Source: Oscillospiraceae bacterium
Lineage (GTDB): Bacteria > Bacillota > Clostridia > Oscillospirales > UBA929
DNA length: 38,683 nt
Reading direction: 5' to 3'
Assembly: GCA_009780275.1 (NCBI GenBank)
Contig: WRAI01000022.1
Location: 1-38,683 of the forward strand
The notes beneath the pieces were generated by a model. The model was given only the letters and a program-made list of their open reading frames with translations, did not search any database and was not told the DNA's origin. Position numbers and translations under genes: made by a program. Shown piece by piece: positions 8,159-15,401 of this stretch; position 1 is the first letter of the stretch; each line of letters begins with the position of its first letter.

Positions 8159-9754
8159 ATGAGGCAGTCTACCGAAATCACCGCTTTGTATGTTCGTTTG
8201 TCGCGTGACGATGAACAGCAGGGCGACAGCAACAGCATTGCAAATCAAAAAGCGATGCTCGAAAAATACGCAAAAGATAATCAGTTTCGCGACATGCAAG
8301 TATTTGTTGACGATGGCTACACAGGTACAAACTTTGACCGTCCGGGTTGGAATGCCCTGATGGAGCAAGTTGAGATGGGTGCAGTGAAAACCGTCATCGT
8401 CAAGGACATGAGCCATCTTGGGCGCGATTATTTGAAAGTGGGATTTTATACGGAAGTCGCATTTCCGGAGAAAGGCGTTCGGTTTATCGCGGTCAACAAC
8501 GGCATCGACAGCGCGAATCAACAAGACAGCGATTTTACGCCGTTTTTGAACATCATCAACGAGTGGTATGCCAAAGATACGAGCAAGAAAATCCGTGCCG
8601 TGATGAAAAACAAAGGCGAATCGGGGCAATATCTTACGACCATTCCGCCGTATGGTTACATGAAAGACCCCGATAATTCCAAACGTTGGGTTGTAGACGA
8701 TGAAGCGGCAAAAGTTGTTCAACGGATTTTTGCCCTGTGTCTTGACGGCTACGGACCCTCGAAAATAGCCCGAATACTGAACGAAGATGGAATAAAGTCA
8801 CCGAGTGAAAATCATTGGGCAACGACCACAGTTGCAAAGATTTTAGAGCGCAAAGAATATCTCGGTCATACTGTCAACTTCAAAACCTCGCGTATATCGT
8901 ACAAAAACAAGAAAAAACTCGACAATCCAACCGATAAACACATGGTTTTCGAGAATACGCACGAGCCAATCGTTGACCTCGATACTTGGGAAAAGGTGCA
9001 GGAACTGCGAAAACGCAAACTCCGTCCGGCGAGAACAGGCAAAACAAATATGTTTTCGGGCATCGCTCATTGTGCCGATTGCGGCGCGAAGTTGTATTAT
9101 TGCACGAGCAAAAACTTCGAGTCACGGCAAGACCATTTCGTCTGCTCGAATTCTCGCTCAAAGGGCAAAGAAATTTGCGGCACGCACTTTATTCGAGCCG
9201 TGGTTTTGGAAGAAATGGTGCTGTGGCACTTGCAAACTGTAACCGATTTTGTGAGGCAATACGAGGACGAATTTCGCAATCGTGTGAATGCCATGCGATC
9301 TGCGGATTTGAAAAAAGAACTAGCTACCAAGCGCAAACAAATCACGCAGGGCGAAAAGCGGATTTCCGAACTTTCCAAGCTGTTTAAGCGTTTGTATGAG
9401 GATTTTGTTGCCGAAAAACTCACCGAAACACGGTTTCAAGATTTATCTACCAACTATGAAACAGGACAAGCCGAACTGCAAGCAAAACTGGGACAATGGC
9501 AGGTTGACTTCGAACAGCAGGAGCAGCGCGGCAACGATGTTGACAGGTTTGTAGACAAGTGCAAAAAGTATACTGATATTGCTGAACTCACGCCAACGAT
9601 TTTGAACGAATTGGTGCATAAAGTGTTTGTCGAGGCTCCCGACAAATCCAGCGGCAAACGGCGGCAGAGCCTGCACATCAGCTATGATTTGGTGGGCGTG
9701 TTTCCGGCACTGGAAACTTGCACCACACAAGAAAAATCCGCAGATGTAGCGTAA
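8159..9754 (+). CDS. Large serine recombinase, probably inactive (catalytic Arg to His)
   Basis: 531-aa site-specific recombinase of the large serine type common on clostridial integrative elements (TnpX/TndX-like). In order: a resolvase catalytic domain (about 8-150) with the nucleophile in ALYVRLSRDDE (S15) and SNSIANQK; a recombinase domain (about 165-285; YGPSKIARILNEDGI); a zinc ribbon (CADCGAKLYYC then CSNSRSKGKEICG, about 303-345); a coiled coil and a C-terminal DUF4368-type region. The ATG at 8159-8161 has AAGGAGG eight bases upstream; the frame is open further left but has no site there. The usual DRLGRD motif reads SHLGRD: H86 (codon CAT, 8414-8416) replaces an essential arginine, while R89 remains. 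No cargo genes accompany it. Confidence 0.92.
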   Translation: MRQSTEITALYVRLSRDDEQQGDSNSIANQKAMLEKYAKDNQFRDMQVFVDDGYTGTNFDRPGWNALMEQVEMGAVKTVIVKDMSHLGRDYLKVGFYTEVAFPEKGVRFIAVNNGIDSANQQDSDFTPFLNIINEWYAKDTSKKIRAVMKNKGESGQYLTTIPPYGYMKDPDNSKRWVVDDEAAKVVQRIFALCLDGYGPSKIARILNEDGIKSPSENHWATTTVAKILERKEYLGHTVNFKTSRISYKNKKKLDNPTDKHMVFENTHEPIVDLDTWEKVQELRKRKLRPARTGKTNMFSGIAHCADCGAKLYYCTSKNFESRQDHFVCSNSRSKGKEICGTHFIRAVVLEEMVLWHLQTVTDFVRQYEDEFRNRVNAMRSADLKKELATKRKQITQGEKRISELSKLFKRLYEDFVAEKLTETRFQDLSTNYETGQAELQAKLGQWQVDFEQQEQRGNDVDRFVDKCKKYTDIAELTPTILNELVHKVFVEAPDKSSGKRRQSLHISYDLVGVFPALETCTTQEKSADVA

Positions 9755-9767
9755 GCTACATCTGCGG
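9738..9767 (-). terminator. Intrinsic terminator of the SpoIID/LysM gene, inside the recombinase 3' end
   Basis: A perfect 13-base stem (CCGCAGATGTAGC / GCTACATCTGCGG) surrounds the loop GTAA, which contains the recombinase stop codon. Read on the minus strand it is followed by ATTTTTC, so it best fits termination of the minus-strand gene ending at 9824. The last codons of the recombinase form one arm. Confidence 0.7.
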
Positions 9768-9800
9768 CGAAAACAGACAATGCTGTTTTATGGACGGCTG

Positions 9801-9809
9801 CCCTATGGC
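9801..9809. repeat. Right copy of the 9-base direct repeat flanking the recombinase
   Basis: Second copy of CCCTATGGC (first at 8122-8130), 47 bases after the recombinase stop and 15 bases before the end of the convergent gene. Confidence 0.3.
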
Positions 9810-9823
9810 GGGGATTTTTACTA

Positions 9824-11995
9824 TCAATCGTACAAGGCCCCACGCCGTCCAACAATTTCCTTCCATGTCGCGACGTCAATATTTCCGCTTGCCGTCAATC
9901 CAAATAACCGTTGGAATGACAATACAGCCAACTGCATCAACGGACCGTAATGTCCTTCAACTTTGATCTGCGGAATTTGTGCGTACACCCGACCGATATC
10001 GTTCAAATACTGCTGCATTTGTCTGATTGCGTCGCTCTGCATATCAGCGCGCAACGTTTCACCCGGAAATATCAACCCATCTGCCCCAAGTAATGATTCC
10101 GGCATGTCGTCCGGCACGACTGCATTATCTGCCTCAATCGCTTGCACCGCAATGACACGATTGGCGCTTGGAATGCGCAACACCTGCCCAATGTTGAGAA
10201 CATCGTTTATCAAACCATTTAGCGAACGAAGCGCGTCAACTGTTGTACCAAATCGCTGCGACAGCAACCATAGCGTATCACCTGCCACCACAGTGTAATC
10301 AAATGTACCTTCCGGCGGCGCTGGCGTGCTGCCTGGAATTTGCAGCACTTGCCCAATGCTGAGAACGTCGCTTACCAAACCATTCAAAGATCGAAGCACG
10401 TCAACTGTTGTACCGAATCGCTGCGACAGCAACCATAGCGTATCGCCTGCCGTCACGGTGTAGTCAAAAGTTTCGCCGGTCGGCGGCGGCGCGCTTGTCA
10501 AATTGTTACACTCCATCACAACACGCGCCCATGTAATCGGCCCAATGATGCCATCTGCATTCAACTCGAATTTCCGCTGAAAAGTACGCACAGCGTTCTC
10601 AGTCAATGGCCCAAAAATGCCGTCTTCTGCCAAACGCGGCTGCGCCCCAAGATTGTTGAGCATACGTTGCATGGTGCGCACATTTTCGCCGCGTGAGCCG
10701 TTACGTAACAACGTACCGGGATAGGCCGGATTGCCGCAAGGCACTGGCGGCGGCAATGGAATGTTTCCACCCGGCGGTGGCGGCAGCCCCTCCGACCCGA
10801 GTTCTGCCAACCGCGTTACAGCGGTGAAAATCTGCGAAATCCGATACCATGTGGCGCGGTTGACAACACCCGTCTGCGGCAAGCTAAACACTTGTTGAAA
10901 CGTTCGCACCGCCGCCGCTGTCTGCGCTCCGTATACACCGTCCTCAGCGGCTTGCGGAATCAGCGGGAAGTTGCGCCGAATGCGATTGAGCATACGTTGC
11001 AGCATTTGTACATTGGCACCCGCCGCGCCTTGACTCAGTGTGCCGGAAAATGACTCAAAGTTCGAGCGAATGTTTGTCGTTGTGATAACGTTTGTATTCA
11101 CGCCGAAATAGAATCGCAGAATTGACAAAAAATCGCGGCCCTGATTGGCAAGCGTAACCGTTCCCCACTGACTCAGCCCGCTGCAAGTCACACGGTGTCC
11201 ATCACAGTACGTCGCAAACAACGGCTCAACACCGGGCGGGCGATTGATATAAGTGTTAAAAATCTCGTCAACAATTGCACCCACGCTGGCAAAAATATTG
11301 CGCCCGTCAATAAACTTCTGGTCAAACTGCGTGGTATTGGTAATGTCAAAATTATGTCCACGGCTGGGATACCACTCGGTAAACACGCGGTTGATGGCCA
11401 CCGAAATCTGGCAATGAATGTTGGCGCGGAGCGAGTGATACGGCCAGTCGGGGAAAATCTCCGACGACGCCACATTTTTGAGGTAATCAATAAATGACAC
11501 AGTAACAACGCGCGCGGCCGACGTCGGCGCACCGAGTTTGACGCGAATACTCGTCGGAATAAACACCTCGCGGTGCAAGCGCCCCAATGACGGCGGCGGT
11601 GCCGTTTCATAGCGATGGGCATCAGGGTCAAGCAACGTATTTTCTGGGATGTCGATTTCCTCAATTTCGCCGGGCTGCTCGGCGCGCGGCATATTGATCG
11701 GCAATTCCGACGGCATGTCGGCAAACATCTGCACACCGACGACTCTCTCTGTCACATACCCGTCTGCTATCACCTCGACAATGTATTTGCTGTACGGCCG
11801 CACGGGCAAATTGGGGTCAAATTGCGCCTCACGTGGCGGCGTTTGCAGCTCAATGCCCGGCGAAAGGCCATTTTCATCGGAATACACCGTCGTAATGTTG
11901 CTTCCATCCATATTGCTGACAATAATTTGAGCGTTTGGAACAGGAAGTGCCTCATCAAAAGCACTCACCCGCACAGTAAGTATCGCTGTACTCAT
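9824..11995 (-). CDS. SpoIID-like domain protein with peptidoglycan-binding and LysM repeats
   Basis: 723-aa modular wall-binding protein. Residues about 5-100 resemble a carboxypeptidase-regulatory beta sandwich (PNAQIIVSN, YIVEVIADGY). Residues about 163-300 look like a SpoIID/LytB domain (VSFIDYLKNVASSEIFPDW, then CSGLSQWG), the class that cuts glycan or stimulates amidases during engulfment. PG_binding_1 domains lie at about 320-392, 428-495 and 654-716 (EDGVYGAQTAAAVRTFQ, EDGIFGPLTENAVRTFQ, VEGHYGPLMQLAVLSFQ). Two LysM modules lie at 510-554 and 565-609. There is no signal peptide or membrane segment. That points to release by mother-cell lysis or action on spore peptidoglycan from the mother cell, an inference only. 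The ATG is preceded by GAGGAGATGACCC. Confidence 0.85.
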   Translation of the reverse strand: MSTAILTVRVSAFDEALPVPNAQIIVSNMDGSNITTVYSDENGLSPGIELQTPPREAQFDPNLPVRPYSKYIVEVIADGYVTERVVGVQMFADMPSELPINMPRAEQPGEIEEIDIPENTLLDPDAHRYETAPPPSLGRLHREVFIPTSIRVKLGAPTSAARVVTVSFIDYLKNVASSEIFPDWPYHSLRANIHCQISVAINRVFTEWYPSRGHNFDITNTTQFDQKFIDGRNIFASVGAIVDEIFNTYINRPPGVEPLFATYCDGHRVTCSGLSQWGTVTLANQGRDFLSILRFYFGVNTNVITTTNIRSNFESFSGTLSQGAAGANVQMLQRMLNRIRRNFPLIPQAAEDGVYGAQTAAAVRTFQQVFSLPQTGVVNRATWYRISQIFTAVTRLAELGSEGLPPPPGGNIPLPPPVPCGNPAYPGTLLRNGSRGENVRTMQRMLNNLGAQPRLAEDGIFGPLTENAVRTFQRKFELNADGIIGPITWARVVMECNNLTSAPPPTGETFDYTVTAGDTLWLLSQRFGTTVDVLRSLNGLVSDVLSIGQVLQIPGSTPAPPEGTFDYTVVAGDTLWLLSQRFGTTVDALRSLNGLINDVLNIGQVLRIPSANRVIAVQAIEADNAVVPDDMPESLLGADGLIFPGETLRADMQSDAIRQMQQYLNDIGRVYAQIPQIKVEGHYGPLMQLAVLSFQRLFGLTASGNIDVATWKEIVGRRGALYD
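10170..10303. repeat. LysM-encoding direct repeat, copy A
   Basis: About 134 bases encoding the second LysM module of the gene on the minus strand. Copy B at 10335-10468 is offset by exactly 165 bases (55 codons) and differs at scattered sites, mostly third codon positions. It is a recent in-frame tandem duplication. Confidence 0.85.
10335..10468. repeat. LysM-encoding direct repeat, copy B
   Basis: Encodes the first LysM module. It shares GDTLWLLSQRFGTTVD and SLNGL with copy A at 10170-10303, with only a few amino-acid changes. Confidence 0.85.
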
Positions 11996-12114
11996 GGGTC
12001 ATCTCCTCTCATTTTGGCAGATACACAGTTTTATGTATATGCGAAATGTGCGGCAAAAAGTGCTTGTATTATAAAATATGTTGATATTTTCTTTTATTTC
12101 CCTGCATAAAGTAA

Positions 12115-12148
12115 ACAAGCCCATGAGGAGATAAACTCATGGGCTTGT
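12115..12148 (-). terminator. Strong hairpin at the end of a degraded frame
   Basis: ACAAGCCCATGA and TCATGGGCTTGT form a perfect 12-base stem with a 10-base loop. On the minus strand the stem runs into TTTACTTTA. It ends the minus-strand open frame at 12137-12349, whose stop codon lies in the stem, and probably terminates the phosphatidyltransferase transcript. Confidence 0.6.
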
Positions 12149-12349
12149 ATTATGCTTAGCCGTCCCGTACGTTCGCGCAACCAATGCCGCTGCTCTCTCC
12201 GCCAAAAACTCTTGCGACTCCTCTGCCGACAAATAGCCGGCACCCGGAGCAGGTCCTATTCCTTCATAAATTGCAAAATAACCAGTCTTATTATCAACGA
12301 CTTTTTTACTTATACACTTTGAGGTTGGCTGTCCATCAACTGTTTCTCT
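12137..12349 (-). pseudogene. Orphan open tail of unknown gene, overlapping the phosphatidyltransferase end
   Basis: A 70-codon minus-strand frame without any plausible start. It reads for example DNKTGYFAIYEGIGPAPGAG, then LSAEESQEFLAERAAALVAR, and stops at TGA 12137-12139. The composition looks like real protein (an acidic amphipathic helix, codons like the neighbours). It overlaps the last 13 codons of the phosphatidyltransferase gene in another frame. It could be the C-terminus of a lost gene, or a former C-terminal extension disconnected by a frameshift. The protein family was not recognised. The space 11996-12309 contains nothing else besides the terminator hairpin. Confidence 0.4.
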
Positions 12350-12933
12350 CTATACTCTTCGTTTATCTGTTTGACTTGCCAAAACCCTCTGATATCCTTG
12401 TTGGGATAGTCGAGTGTGCTGATAATGACCATCTCTTCAAATGTGATGACAAACACTGCAAAAATAATAAATAAGATATACATGCTTACAAAATTGGCTT
12501 CGGGGAAAATAAAGTACAAAACGGCGGCACTGAACAACAAGAACCCTAAGATTTTGTTTGAAATTGTATGTAAGAAGAACACTTTGCGATGTTTGATAAG
12601 ACCGGGTACTGCTGACATCAGTTTGAAGCCAAGAGCCACTAAAATGCCGGGCCACAGCCACGGCCACAAATTCATAGCGGGCATGATAAAGAAAATGGCA
12701 ACGATAACCATAAACATATCAGCCATACTGTCAAGCTCCGCGCCAAGCTCGCTGGGTGCATTCTCTATCCTGCGCGCTAAAGGCCCGTCAATCATATCGG
12801 ACAAACCAGCGAGGACAAAAATAATTTTGCTCGGCAAGGACAGCGGATAACCCAATAGGGATATAACAACCAAGCTGGCCACTAAAGTAAATCTTATGAT
12901 GGTTATGGTGTTTGGTATGTATCTAAGTTTCAT
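12310..12933 (-). CDS. CDP-alcohol phosphatidyltransferase (PgsA-like)
   Basis: 207-aa integral membrane enzyme that would transfer a phosphatidyl group from CDP-diacylglycerol to an alcohol such as glycerol phosphate. The family motif is complete: DMIDGPLARR, nine residues, then GAELDSMAD (residues about 45-71), supplying all four metal-binding aspartates. Five or six hydrophobic segments follow or flank it (about 10-40, 72-105, 125-165). It is slightly longer than typical PgsA, with a charged C-terminal tail (NKDIRGFWQVKQINEEYREK). The exact product (phosphatidylglycerophosphate or another lipid) cannot be read from the sequence. The ATG has AAAAAGGAG seven bases upstream, and a strong promoter precedes it. 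Confidence 0.88.
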   Translation of the reverse strand: MKLRYIPNTITIIRFTLVASLVVISLLGYPLSLPSKIIFVLAGLSDMIDGPLARRIENAPSELGAELDSMADMFMVIVAIFFIMPAMNLWPWLWPGILVALGFKLMSAVPGLIKHRKVFFLHTISNKILGFLLFSAAVLYFIFPEANFVSMYILFIIFAVFVITFEEMVIISTLDYPNKDIRGFWQVKQINEEYREKQLMDSQPQSV

Positions 12934-12962
12934 CTTCTTGCTCCTTTTTGCGCATCTCGTCG

Positions 12963-12991
12963 AGTATACATGTTTTTTGTTGAAAAGTCAA
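12963..12991 (-). promoter_or_regulatory. Sigma-A-type promoter of the phosphatidyltransferase gene
   Basis: Minus-strand -35 TTGACT (12991-12986), 17-base spacer, -10 TATACT (12968-12963). The -35 lies inside GTTGAAAAGTCAA (plus-strand reading, 12979-12991), a word repeated at the -35 of the promoter at 29634-29662. Confidence 0.75.
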
Positions 12992-13019
12992 GCAAGAACA
13001 ATGGACGTGCGCAGATGCT

Positions 13020-13181
13020 CTATGCTCCTGCATCCAATATGCGCACCATAGCCGTCACCATCATTTGACTGTGAAACTCCATTTGCGGTGAGAAAAAATA
13101 ATTCAAATACATTGATGGCGATGTACCGCGAGTCATAAAGCGTTTTGACAAATACCTTTCACTATATTGACGAAACAAACC
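13020..13181 (-). pseudogene. C-terminal remnant of an SLH-domain surface protein
   Basis: A 53-codon minus-strand frame ends at TAG 13020-13022 and contains YFFSPQMEFHSQMMVTAMVR. The subtilisin-like protease at the right end of the window finishes with YLFSPQMRFQTQMMVIAMVR, and the large metallophosphoesterase has the related FIFNPNFGFDTQQLLTGMVR. It is therefore the last part of a third SLH domain whose parent gene is gone. A stop codon (13182-13184) and an imperfect hairpin lie at its upstream edge. The interval 12934-13258 otherwise holds only the promoter of the phosphatidyltransferase and this hairpin. Confidence 0.85.
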
Positions 13182-13225
13182 TCATAGGATAGAGCCAAAA
13201 TGACCATATCCAATAGGGTTTGTTT
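13173..13225. repeat. Imperfect inverted repeat at the edge of the SLH remnant
   Basis: Arms 13173-13191 and 13207-13225 pair at 16 of 19 positions (outer AAACAAACC / GGTTTGTTT perfect) with a 15-base loop. It lies downstream of the minus-strand gene ending at 13259 and could act as its transcription end, although no U-run follows. It could also be a scar of the event that truncated the SLH gene. Confidence 0.5.
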
Positions 13226-13258
13226 ATTGACTATCAATTCTTATGCAATGTAGACACA

Positions 13259-13852
13259 TCAATCAATGATAAATTCAGCAATAAGATACGCCTCTTGCCA
13301 TGTGTTTCCCACTTCTTCAGACTCAACAAAATCATATACTATGCTTTTTACTAATCGATATGAACCAGTAGGCAAAATTCCATATGGAGGCAGATGCCCA
13401 TATGCTCTATCGCTTCCCCAATGTTTCCAAAGGAGATTTAACTCTGAAGAGTTCCGCTCATGTTCATCTGTTCTTGTTGAAGGCAAAACATCTTGTGCTA
13501 ATGGGAGGAACGCCAAATCCATCGTCTCTTCCTCATTAATCGTGTACCATTCTCCATGAATTTTAATTTGGATAAAATAGCTCTGACCAAAAGTTATTGT
13601 GTGTTCACTTTCATTTACTATCACAAATTGAGCACTACACGCTAGTAAAGTATCTTCTTCCACAAACAATGTCACGCCTTTGAGTTCTTGTAACGCAAGA
13701 CTTCGCGGGCCTATCGGCCACGGAAGATGTTCATGCTCACTGGTATTAACATTGCCACTATAAAGCATAAATAAGAATACGATATTCGCGACAAAAGAAA
13801 TAAGCAAAGAACTAGACAGAATTCTGAAACGGCTTATCTTTATAAAATTCAC
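13259..13852 (-). CDS. Membrane-anchored protein with Big_14-like Ig domain
   Basis: 197-aa protein with one N-terminal membrane anchor (about residues 9-30: SSLLISFVANIVFLFML) and an outward beta-rich domain. The pattern GVTLFVEEDTL, then ITFGQSYFIQIKIHGEWY, then GILPTGSYRLVKSIVYD resembles the bacterial Ig-like family found in small Bacillota lipoproteins and membrane proteins; this assignment is by eye. The GTG start at 13850-13852 lies five bases after the protease stop and is preceded only by GGTAAG, so translation is likely coupled. It may tether, inhibit or present the protease. The AT-rich composition matches the protease and differs from the flanking genes. Confidence 0.65.
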   Translation of the reverse strand: MNFIKISRFRILSSSLLISFVANIVFLFMLYSGNVNTSEHEHLPWPIGPRSLALQELKGVTLFVEEDTLLACSAQFVIVNESEHTITFGQSYFIQIKIHGEWYTINEEETMDLAFLPLAQDVLPSTRTDEHERNSSELNLLWKHWGSDRAYGHLPPYGILPTGSYRLVKSIVYDFVESEEVGNTWQEAYLIAEFIID

Positions 13853-13857
13853 TTTTC

Positions 13858-15135
13858 TTACCAAGGCGTAACGCCCAGCCTTGAAACAACTCGACAAGCG
13901 GGAACGTGATAAGTAGTAGTGCTAGTCCCTCCTGTGATAATCCCCGCTTTGTGCCGCTCTGATGTGGTACCACCACCTGCAACAATGCCACCGCTATCAC
14001 CGTTTTGAACACCTATTGACGTTCTAACAACCCCTCTTATTGTTACATTGCCTGCAGTAGGGTGTCTAGCAGTAAAGTTAGTATTTGCGCTAGTGACTAA
14101 TCCCGTCCGTGCCCCTGAAACTCTCCCTCTTGACCACGCCCGCGCTCCAATCGGCATAGATACCCCAGCCCTGCCGCGAGTTAGATTAAAATTATGACCA
14201 GGCACATGATTTGTGGGTTGGAACGTAGTATTAGTTCTACGAATGAAACTTGCATCTACATCATTAGGGGATTGTGTAAAGATATTCCTTTCTACTATTC
14301 CGAATCTCGTTGTACCAATGTTGACATGATTGCCCTCACTCCAAAAATGTCCTGTTGAAACAATTCCAAGTTGTCCCGCTGCATTCCTTGCCCAGAAACC
14401 AACGCTAGGACCACTAATGTTGTTACCAGGTGAAACAGTTGTCATAAGCTCTATATTACTGTCTGTGATTTCAATATTTACAATATCACTTATGCTATCC
14501 ATTTCTACGGAGTTGCAAAAATCGGCTGTCATGCTCACTGTGTTTTTCACCATATGTGTAAACACTTGCTCAAATATGCCACCTCTTACCACAGTCCCTT
14601 GTTGCAACACAGATACACTTACCGCATTGTCAGGAAAGTAAAGTCCTACACTTACTATATTTGACACAAAAAAATCGTCGGAGTCCAAATCCATTATCTC
14701 TGTAATGGATTCTTGAACGCTTTTCAAATCATGTATTGAGTGTGCTACTTCTTCAAAAGTAACTTGACTCACATCAATAATACGTTCAAAGTAACGTACA
14801 ACATCGTCGTTCAATGATGTTACAAGAATTACAAGACTGCTTTCTTCGTTAATAAATGCACCACCGTAAAATTTAGGATAATTCATTTCATCTTCTGGAG
14901 TATAAATCTCTGAATCGTTTCCCCACGCTCTGCGCATTTGATTGTAAATTTCAATTGCCGTATCTTCTCTTTCTTGCATTTCTCTTGAAAGATACATATA
15001 TGAATCAACTATGCGTGAAGCCGTAACACGTGATTCATTGTTAAGCCGAGCATTACCATGGGCTTGGCTTGCGAATATTGTACTGAGCATAAGTACAGCA
15101 ACAAAAATGACACCTAGTTTCTTTGTTTTTTTCAT
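13858..15135 (-). CDS. Secreted chymotrypsin-fold serine protease with pro-region
   Basis: 425 aa. The signal peptide is residues 1-27 (LGVIFVAVLMLSTIFASQAHG). A pro-region of about 200 residues follows, then an S1-type protease domain in the C-terminal half. The catalytic triad is visible: His in GIVSTGHFW, Asp in SPNDVDASFIR and Ser in QNGDSGGIVAGG. The order, the compact size and the long pro-region recall the streptogrisin/alpha-lytic type, in which the pro-region folds the enzyme. The ATG at 15133-15135 was chosen because the signal peptide starts there and GAGGGAG lies upstream. The target is unknown. The gene is AT-rich compared with its neighbours, a sign of separate origin. Confidence 0.85.
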   Translation of the reverse strand: MKKTKKLGVIFVAVLMLSTIFASQAHGNARLNNESRVTASRIVDSYMYLSREMQEREDTAIEIYNQMRRAWGNDSEIYTPEDEMNYPKFYGGAFINEESSLVILVTSLNDDVVRYFERIIDVSQVTFEEVAHSIHDLKSVQESITEIMDLDSDDFFVSNIVSVGLYFPDNAVSVSVLQQGTVVRGGIFEQVFTHMVKNTVSMTADFCNSVEMDSISDIVNIEITDSNIELMTTVSPGNNISGPSVGFWARNAAGQLGIVSTGHFWSEGNHVNIGTTRFGIVERNIFTQSPNDVDASFIRRTNTTFQPTNHVPGHNFNLTRGRAGVSMPIGARAWSRGRVSGARTGLVTSANTNFTARHPTAGNVTIRGVVRTSIGVQNGDSGGIVAGGGTTSERHKAGIITGGTSTTTYHVPACRVVSRLGVTPW

Positions 15136-15208
15136 GATATTTTCTCCCTCTTTTTTATTTTTTAATTTTTCGGACAGATTTTTTGACATTACAACACAAC
15201 AGTTCGCT

Positions 15209-15355
15209 TTAACCACCTCTCTTAAATTTAGTTATTACAGAAACAATAAAAACAAAAGCATCGGGGTCTGCGCCCGTCAACGCAACTGTCAATACACCTG
15301 TCGTCAGCGACCCAATGTTTTCAATTGTCACTAAGTGTTGCTGAGGCTCATTACC
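15209..15355 (-). pseudogene. Remnant of an Ig-like repeat surface protein
   Basis: A minus-strand frame without a start codon, from the stop at 15356-15358 to TAA at 15209-15211. It reads QQHLVTIENIGSLTTGVLTV followed by ALTGADPDAFVF. The pattern of NxGxxxTGxLTVxLxGxDxxxF is typical of bacterial Ig-like/choice-of-anchor repeats in secreted proteins. It is a single decayed repeat, in the space before the protease gene. Its end includes a GAGGTGG sequence that could be read as a ribosome binding site for an alternative protease start. Confidence 0.6.
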
Positions 15356-15401
15356 TCATTATGTTTCACCTATTTTATCATAGCGTATCATATGTTCGAT
15401 A

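Noticed and set aside
7934..8722. 262-codon frame opposite the recombinase
   Set aside because: Antisense shadow of the recombinase catalytic domain; it shows no domain and no start signal.
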